NCBI GenBank assembly: GCA_029224185.1
Contig: CM055194.1
Span: 20,962,674-21,026,673 of the forward strand
DNA length: 64,000 nucleotides
Direction: 5' to 3'
DNA from: Karalla daura
Lineage: Eukaryota > Chordata > Actinopteri > Chaetodontiformes > Leiognathidae
The number at the start of each line of letters is the position of its first letter. Positions within the stretch are counted from its first letter, which is position 1. This document shows, piece after piece, positions 58,728 to 64,000 of the stretch. The notes below the pieces were generated by a model that searched no databases, was not told where the DNA came from, and was given only the letters and a program-made list of their open reading frames with translations. The position numbers were made by a program, and so were the translations under genes.

Positions 58728-60440
58728 CTACAGCACAGAGTTCTTATTTCTGTCGCCTATGTTTCCTCTTCCTCGCTTGCTCTTCCTCCAGCACACACAG
58801 CAGATGATGACAGTGCTGATGATGACAGTTGACACGACTGCGATGATGATGATGATGATCAAGGTGTTATGAGAAACCGTTTCTGCCTCTCCTTGTCCAC
58901 CGCTGGCGCCCCCCTCGCTCTCTGAGCTCGGGGTGGTCTTGAAAGCAGGGGAGGGAGTACTTCGTCTGGATGGAGGGGTGTGGGGTCTCCTCCTCTTCTC
59001 TGTTGAGGTCAACACGGGCTGCTTCGTCGTATTGAGAGGTACCAAGTTCTCATCTGCCAGCAGAGCAACTTCCTCACCATTCAGACTGAAAGGTGTATCA
59101 CAGACCACCAGTGTTTGGTTAACCTTTGATGGATGCTCCTTCAGCCAGTCCCTAAGTGGCAGGATATCCTTATCGCACCTCCAAGGATTCATCTGCAGAA
59201 GCACCTCCTTCACTCCTGTGAGGGCATCCAGACTCTCCTTTGGCAGGTTGGGGAGGGAGTTATTTCTCAAGTCAATCTGTCCCAGGTTGTTCAGACCTTG
59301 GAGGAAACCCGAAGGGAGGGAGCTGATGAAGTTGTGCTCCAAGGAAATGTTGACCAGACTAGGCAGACCGTGGAAAGTCCCAGCTTGCAGGTTTTTGAGC
59401 AAATTGGTGTGCAGTGATACCTCCCCCAGCTGTTCCAGTCCACTGAAGGCCCTGGTGGATACGTAGCTGATTCTGTTGCGACTGAGAACCAGCAGACGCA
59501 GCTGAGTCAGGTTCCTGAACGTGTCATCCTCCACACGGCTCAGTTTGTTGTCATACAACCACAACTCATGCAGGGGCATGGGCCCAAACACCCCCGGCCC
59601 CACAGTGTCCAGGTGGTTTTCGTACAGGGAGATTTGTGAAAGGAGAGGCAGGTTTAAGAAGAGCCCTTGTGGAAGGGTTGTGAGCCTGTTGTTGGAAAGG
59701 AACAGCTTCTTGAGTTTCTGTGTCTTGGAGAACAGGTCATGGGGGAGATGAGCGATTTGATTGTCTTGCATGGATAGTTCCTCCAGACTCACAAGTTCAT
59801 CCAAACTGCCCGCGACGAGTTCCTTCAGTGAGTTCTTGTTTAGTCGTAGGGTTTTCAGCACAGAGAGACCTTTGAATGTCTCTTTAGATAGCTTACTGAT
59901 ATTGTTTCCAGAGACTGCAAGGAATTCCAGCTTAGTAAGAGGGTGAAACGTTTCGACAGGCACAGAAGTGAAAAGGTTTTTACTGAGGTCAAGGAATTTC
60001 AGACCCGATAACGGGGAAAACCAACTTGGCCGGAGAACCAGGAGCTTGTTGCCCTGCAGAATTAAAGATTCAAGCTTATGAAGATTTTGCATCAAGGATT
60101 CAGGGAGATCTTGTAGTTCAGTGCCATATAAAATTAAGTCACCTATGTTTGGGGTAGAATTAAATGTGCCAAGACCCACTTCCCTCAAACTGCTGTCTGT
60201 AATCGCAAAGATGCTTAAGGCATTAGCGAAATCAGTCAGGTCCTCTGGTTTGAGGAAGTGGATGCTGCTTCTGGAGATGCTGAGTCCGGTGGTAGATGAG
60301 GGCACAGTTGTAGGGAAGTCTGAGAGGCCAAAGCACATGACTTTGGTTCGTTCACATTGGCATTTGTCCGGACACGCCCAAACATCAGCGTTGAGAGAGC
60401 AGAGAAGTAGGAGCACACTGAAGATCTGAGGAGGTTCCAT
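58728..60440 (-). CDS. lrrc15: LRRC15-like type I transmembrane LRR protein (gene C)
   Basis: 570 aa in one exon. Signal peptide 1-22, LRRNT with C23/C27/C29/C36, about 15 LRRs (roughly 50-415), and LRRCT at NPWRCDKDILPLRDWL (418-433) with C447. A Ser/Thr/Pro-rich stalk (about 468-520), an Ile/Val-rich TM helix (about 527-550) and a short basic tail rich in Arg/Lys follow. The LRRCT block and the 'FGPMP..ELWLYDN' and 'ISLxxN' repeats closely match vertebrate LRRC15 as I know it, including the odd CD.D in place of CxC. Length is close to the family's usual ~580 aa. LRRC15 is a cell-surface matrix/adhesion protein in mammals; the role in fish is inferred. The ATG lies 7 nt after a TTCTAG acceptor (60448-60449), and a 5'UTR exon ends at 62252. 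Symbol assigned by similarity; a fish-specific lrrc15-like paralogue is possible. Confidence 0.82.
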   Translation of the reverse strand: MEPPQIFSVLLLLCSLNADVWACPDKCQCERTKVMCFGLSDFPTTVPSSTTGLSISRSSIHFLKPEDLTDFANALSIFAITDSSLREVGLGTFNSTPNIGDLILYGTELQDLPESLMQNLHKLESLILQGNKLLVLRPSWFSPLSGLKFLDLSKNLFTSVPVETFHPLTKLEFLAVSGNNISKLSKETFKGLSVLKTLRLNKNSLKELVAGSLDELVSLEELSMQDNQIAHLPHDLFSKTQKLKKLFLSNNRLTTLPQGLFLNLPLLSQISLYENHLDTVGPGVFGPMPLHELWLYDNKLSRVEDDTFRNLTQLRLLVLSRNRISYVSTRAFSGLEQLGEVSLHTNLLKNLQAGTFHGLPSLVNISLEHNFISSLPSGFLQGLNNLGQIDLRNNSLPNLPKESLDALTGVKEVLLQMNPWRCDKDILPLRDWLKEHPSKVNQTLVVCDTPFSLNGEEVALLADENLVPLNTTKQPVLTSTEKRRRPHTPPSRRSTPSPAFKTTPSSESEGGASGGQGEAETVSHNTLIIIIIIAVVSTVIISTVIICCVCWRKSKRGRGNIGDRNKNSVL

Positions 60441-60447
60441 TGTTTAC

Positions 60448-62251
60448 CTAGAACAGAGAAGTGTTATGTTTATATGTTGTAACATTGTTCCAATCCCACT
60501 GAGCTCAGGGAGTCCATAACTGCATGGATAAGAGAGTATTTATTGGTATGTATCATAATACTGTAAAACAATTTACTCTAGCATATGCAGGAAATTAAAC
60601 TGAAGCCATGCGTAACATGATTACATCTTTTGGACAGTGTGGTAGTTTTTCATTTCTCTTTTTCCTTTTTAACCTCTCATTGAACCTGAATGTGGACATT
60701 CTGCACAAGGCAATGATTTCTAGGGAAACTCTAATTAGTACCAGTACCGGCATGTTGCAGCATCTGCAAGCACATTTCAACCATAAATGAATGATTTGCA
60801 TAAAATAATCCAGCATTCTAGTTGTGGCGGAGTTGAACAGCAGCTTTGGAGCTCACATATTTGTAATAGTGACTCCTAATCTTTTGAATCCTGAAACTGC
60901 AGGGTACATCACCATTCATTATGGGCATGCTGTTCTGGTTTTGTGGCCACGATCAAAATGAGCCCAGTGTTGTGTCTGCAGAGCAACTAAACATAACTGC
61001 TTGCACATGTTTGAGACTGTGGCAGAGGCTGTGCTCACTGTTTGTAATGAGCCACAGGGCTCCAAAGACAAAAGTGTGCCAGCATCGTGACCTGCCTCTG
61101 CATACAAATTCATTTAAACTTGAGGAACTTAAGGCTGGGAGATCCAGCTTGTTTCTCAGTGTCTGAGACGTATTAGAGTGCAAGAAGAGTCTCTCTGAGG
61201 AAGTAAGTTTCTAAAGAAACCAATATGGCACTCCCTGAGTATGTTTTCTCTCTCTTTCTTTCTTTCTTCCTTTCTTTCTTCACTTCAAAGATACAGGCTT
61301 GTTTAACATATGGTGTATCGCAGCTGTCCTTGCTTTTCAGAAATGTGCCATAACTAGAGTGTTCATAAATGGGCTGTTTCTGACTCCAACTTTATCCGTT
61401 CTTACCACACGTTACCTACCACTTTCTACAACCCTTACTAATGACATTCCCTCTCACTTGTTACAATGGGCACACCCATTGGTTCCGTTCTGTCCAAACC
61501 TTCCCTTTTTTACTGTTGTGAAGCAAAGAGTCAAATTCAAGTCAAGCATGTGTTTCCCATTACACAACTATTAGAAACCTAAAAGACAGACGGTTCTTTC
61601 AAAAGTGTATTATCCCATTCACAATAAGCCTTCAGAAACAGTTGATTTTAGACACATGGCACAGCCTGGTTGCTTTTTAACAGTAACTAACTCAGCATGA
61701 GATGTGTGTTGCCTGGGTGTCTATTGTAACTCTTCAAAAGTTTGAATTTAATTTCCTCGCAGTATTGTAACATCTCAGACCAACCAAAACCACTCTCTGC
61801 CTCCCGTATCCATATTAATCTGCTGTAAAAACTAAAACATTTCCACTTCAAGAATCGTCACTTTGTGTCTGTGAAAATGTAGATGACACAGACCAGTCCT
61901 GTAGTAACATTACAGGAGTTCATTTCTGGTTTTGGATTACATACCACTATGTTACCACATGCCACATGTTAGGTACCACTGTATCCAACTTAACTAAGTT
62001 TCAGATGGAAAACATCTCACAGTTACCAAAATCCAGAGTTGACTTTCTAATATGAGCAAAACTGTAGAGTCAGTATTACTGTTGCAGTAACTTCAACGTA
62101 ATAATGTTATTTTGTTTTGTTTTGTTGCTGATTTACTTCTCTATGAAATCGTTGCACCACATTATTCCTTGATGAGTATGCCACAAGTTAAACAGCACCT
62201 CAATAATACTGTACATTAGCCAGGACATCATGCAGTTTTTTTAGAACTTAC
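60448..62251 (-). other. Gene C 5' UTR intron
   Basis: A 1.8-kb interval between consensus donor GTAAGT and acceptor TTCTAG. It contains a (CTTT)n tract at about 61246-61282 and no convincing coding exon on either strand. Confidence 0.55.
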
Positions 62252-62277
62252 CTCGTGCGTTAGCTGACGATGAAGTG
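62252..62277 (-). other. Gene C 5' UTR exon (3' boundary clear, 5' end estimated)
   Basis: Leftward reading gives GCACGAG followed by GTAAGTTC, a strong donor at 62251-62246 that pairs with the acceptor at 60448-60449. The 5' end is estimated from the TATA-like box at 62298-62305. Confidence 0.6.
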
Positions 62278-62289
62278 AGAAGAGACGGT

Positions 62290-62330
62290 GTGGTTATCTT
62301 TTATGTACGTCCTCCCTTCCTCCTCAGCTT
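62290..62330 (-). promoter_or_regulatory. Gene C core promoter: TATA-like, GATA and ETS motifs
   Basis: On the minus strand a GGAGGAAGG block (ETS core GGAA) is followed by CATAAAAG (62305-62298, TATA-like) overlapping AGATAA (62299-62294, GATA). The TATA-like box is about 25 bp before the predicted first exon. A GATA plus ETS pairing is typical of megakaryocyte/thrombocyte promoters. Confidence 0.5.
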
Positions 62331-63365
62331 CACAAATCATGTGATGAAAGTTTCCAGCACAGTCTGAACTCTCATACCATCACATTTTCCTGCTCTTCGT
62401 CATCACTCGCTCCCTTTCTCAAATCTTTTTTTTTTTCCTTCTGTTTTCGCCCTGAGCTTGTGCAATCTGTGGGTCCTTTTTGGGAAGCTTCGGTGGCAGC
62501 GTGCAGCTCCCCGGCTGTCCCCCTGCCCCCTCTGCTCCTGTCACACACTCACGCCCTCATTTTTTTTTTGCTCGATGTGGAGGTGGGGGATCCAACAAGA
62601 GGAAGCTCCACCTTCCACTAATTTGTGGTTGTGTGGCTTTAGCGTTTCAATGCAGGGAAAGGGATATGTGAGTGTCAACAATGTGATTACATGTTTTCCT
62701 TGTACCAGAGAAGGATGCGGACTTAGATTAGATACCAGGAACAAAACAAAGAATTTGGTTTGGTTGAGAACAGTGGTTTTTGGTTTGTGGGTTTTTCTTT
62801 ATGCGATTGTTATATGCGTCTTGTTGTTTTGGTCTGAAAGTGTAAGTATCAGCTGAACTTATGTTAAAGTATCATGCTCTTGGCAGTTCTGGGTTCCATT
62901 CCATTATTTTTTTGTTAGGGGATGCAAAGAGATCTAAAAACAACATAACAAATGATTTTTTTTTTTCTCAGTATCTCAGTGTGAATTCACTGTGATTTAG
63001 CAGTGGTTACTCGTCCTGTAAGCAACAAAAAAGAAGTCAAACTGCATGTGCTCTGCAACTGCAACATTTCCATTCATTTAACATTTCCTGTGTGGCTATA
63101 AGTAAATCCACATGTTCCACATGTTCTGTAACAACCTAAACTGCAGAGAAGAGATAGTGAGGGTGGAGTTCATATATGCAGTATGTTGTCCGTTGCTGTT
63201 TGTCTGACACCACTGTAGCAGCTTATACACAGTTGTGGGTCCTGTCGGCTTTTGAGGCTGAAGTCCTTGGCAACAACTTGGCAACAACTCGTCATGTGAC
63301 AAAAAGCCTCACAAAATCTCATCAGATTGGAACACACTCTCACATTATATTTACTACTTTGAGAA
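62331..63365. other. No gene recognised upstream of gene C
   Basis: A 132-codon frame at 62458-62856 includes a hydrophobic stretch but spans a T9 run and has no family signal or splice support. Confidence 0.4.
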
Positions 63366-63367
63366 GA

Positions 63368-63635
63368 CAAACATCAGTTGTTGTCACCTCACAGCAAGAA
63401 GGGTGCTAGTTCGTATTCCAGTCAGACCGAAGGCCTTTCTTTGCAGAACTTGCATGTTCTGCCTGTGTCTGAGTCTGGTTTCAACCCAAAGTCTAAAAAA
63501 TGAATTTTTAGGTCCATTGGAGACTCAAAATCACCCCTTGGTGTGAGTGTGAGAGTAAATGGTGTGTGCGACTGTGTCCAGAGTGTTTTCCCTGCCTTCA
63601 CCCTATATGTGCTTGAGACGGACATCTATACTACT
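63368..63635 (-). repeat. Fish repeat tail, reverse copy
   Basis: 'gtcacctcacagcaagaagg', 'gcagaacttgcatgttctgc', 'ccattggagactcaaaatca' and 'ccagagtgttttccctgcct'. This is an almost complete reverse copy. Confidence 0.7.
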
Positions 63636-63927
63636 TTACCAATTTTAGGAACTACTCAAACATAGCTCAGTGACTCAGCTGTCACTTCCTGTCATAAAGC
63701 ACTGCTGCATTTACTTAACCGTCAAATATCAATTCATTATTTATCTATTCTCTTAAAATCAGAGCTCCATGTACCAGATTAAACATACATTTATCACAGT
63801 CAAATAAAAGTCAGATTGTTACAGAAAATGTTTAATTCTTTTACTTGTTTACCACTGTTGCTGAATCTTCCTAATGACAGCAAATTTCAGCATCATTTCC
63901 GATCCCTACTCCCTGCTACTGTCTGTG

Positions 63928-64000
63928 TGTATGTGCCTGCGTGTGTGTGTATGTGTATGTGTGTGTGTGTGTGTGTGTGCGTGTGTGTGCGTGTGTGTGT
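63928..64000. repeat. (TG)n microsatellite at window end
   Basis: TG array with TA, TGCG and ATG interruptions running off the window edge. Confidence 0.85.

Noticed and set aside
58933..59466. 177-codon plus-strand frame over gene C
   Set aside because: Antisense shadow of the LRR exon; gene C has signal peptide, LRRNT, LRRs, LRRCT and TM in order.
62458..62856. 132-codon frame upstream of gene C
   Set aside because: Crosses a T homopolymer, no recognised family, no splice or promoter support.
1..64000. CRISPR arrays, tRNAs, operons, phage or viral genes
   Set aside because: None found; the spaced repeats here are microsatellites, minisatellites and interspersed repeat tails of a vertebrate genome.

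Overview
The window looks like a gene-poor stretch of a teleost fish genome, probably a spiny-rayed (percomorph-type) fish, though the species cannot be told from sequence. The reasons are vertebrate-style splice sites and promoters, dense (CA)n/(TG)n microsatellites, many copies of a fish-type interspersed repeat (CATC/GATG tails, 'gccagtccatcacag', 'caatttagagtctcc', 'catgcatgttttt' blocks), and leucine-rich-repeat (LRR) genes typical of the vertebrate CPN2-LRRC15-GP5 neighbourhood. It has no bacterial features, tRNA, rRNA or CRISPR.

About 1-49 kb holds no multi-exon gene that I can reconstruct. The best signal is a TATA-containing promoter and 5' exon on the minus strand (about 8265-8720). 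The exon ends in a seven-codon start (MYQGHSQ) and a consensus splice donor, so the gene would run leftwards with 1-8264 as intron. Two full palindromic CRE sites lie just inside that intron. Other items are an isolated exon-like block at 12136-12380, an octamer-C/EBP-octamer cluster at 35409-35439, a 21-bp coding-like minisatellite at 42.08-42.29 kb, a complete hAT-type MITE at 42446-42655, a telomere-like repeat at 22.07 kb, and many microsatellites and repeat-tail copies.

About 49.2-62.3 kb is the informative part: three minus-strand LRR genes, each with its whole reading frame in one exon. Gene A (50485-52935, 816 aa) joins a CPN2-like LRR ectodomain to a long Thr/Pro mucin stalk built of 36-bp repeats, a transmembrane helix and a short basic tail, an architecture like platelet GPIb-alpha. 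Gene B (56383-57702, 439 aa) is its tandem duplicate, in which a stop codon and decay of the stalk/TM region leave only a predicted secreted LRR ectodomain. Gene C (58728-60440, 570 aa) is an LRRC15-like type I membrane protein. The A/B duplication unit is about 4.6 kb (about 49.17-53.68 and 53.68-58.41 kb). Unit B has an extra insertion (about 54.27-56.1 kb) containing the remains of a coiled-coil reading frame. A and B share a 5' flank with an AGATAAG (GATA) site, and C has a TATA-like/GATA promoter about 1.8 kb upstream of its coding exon.

The inferred picture is a small cell-surface/soluble LRR receptor cluster, possibly expressed in thrombocytes or blood, that is evolving by tandem duplication, gene conversion in the LRR core, VNTR expansion in one copy and loss of the membrane anchor in the other.
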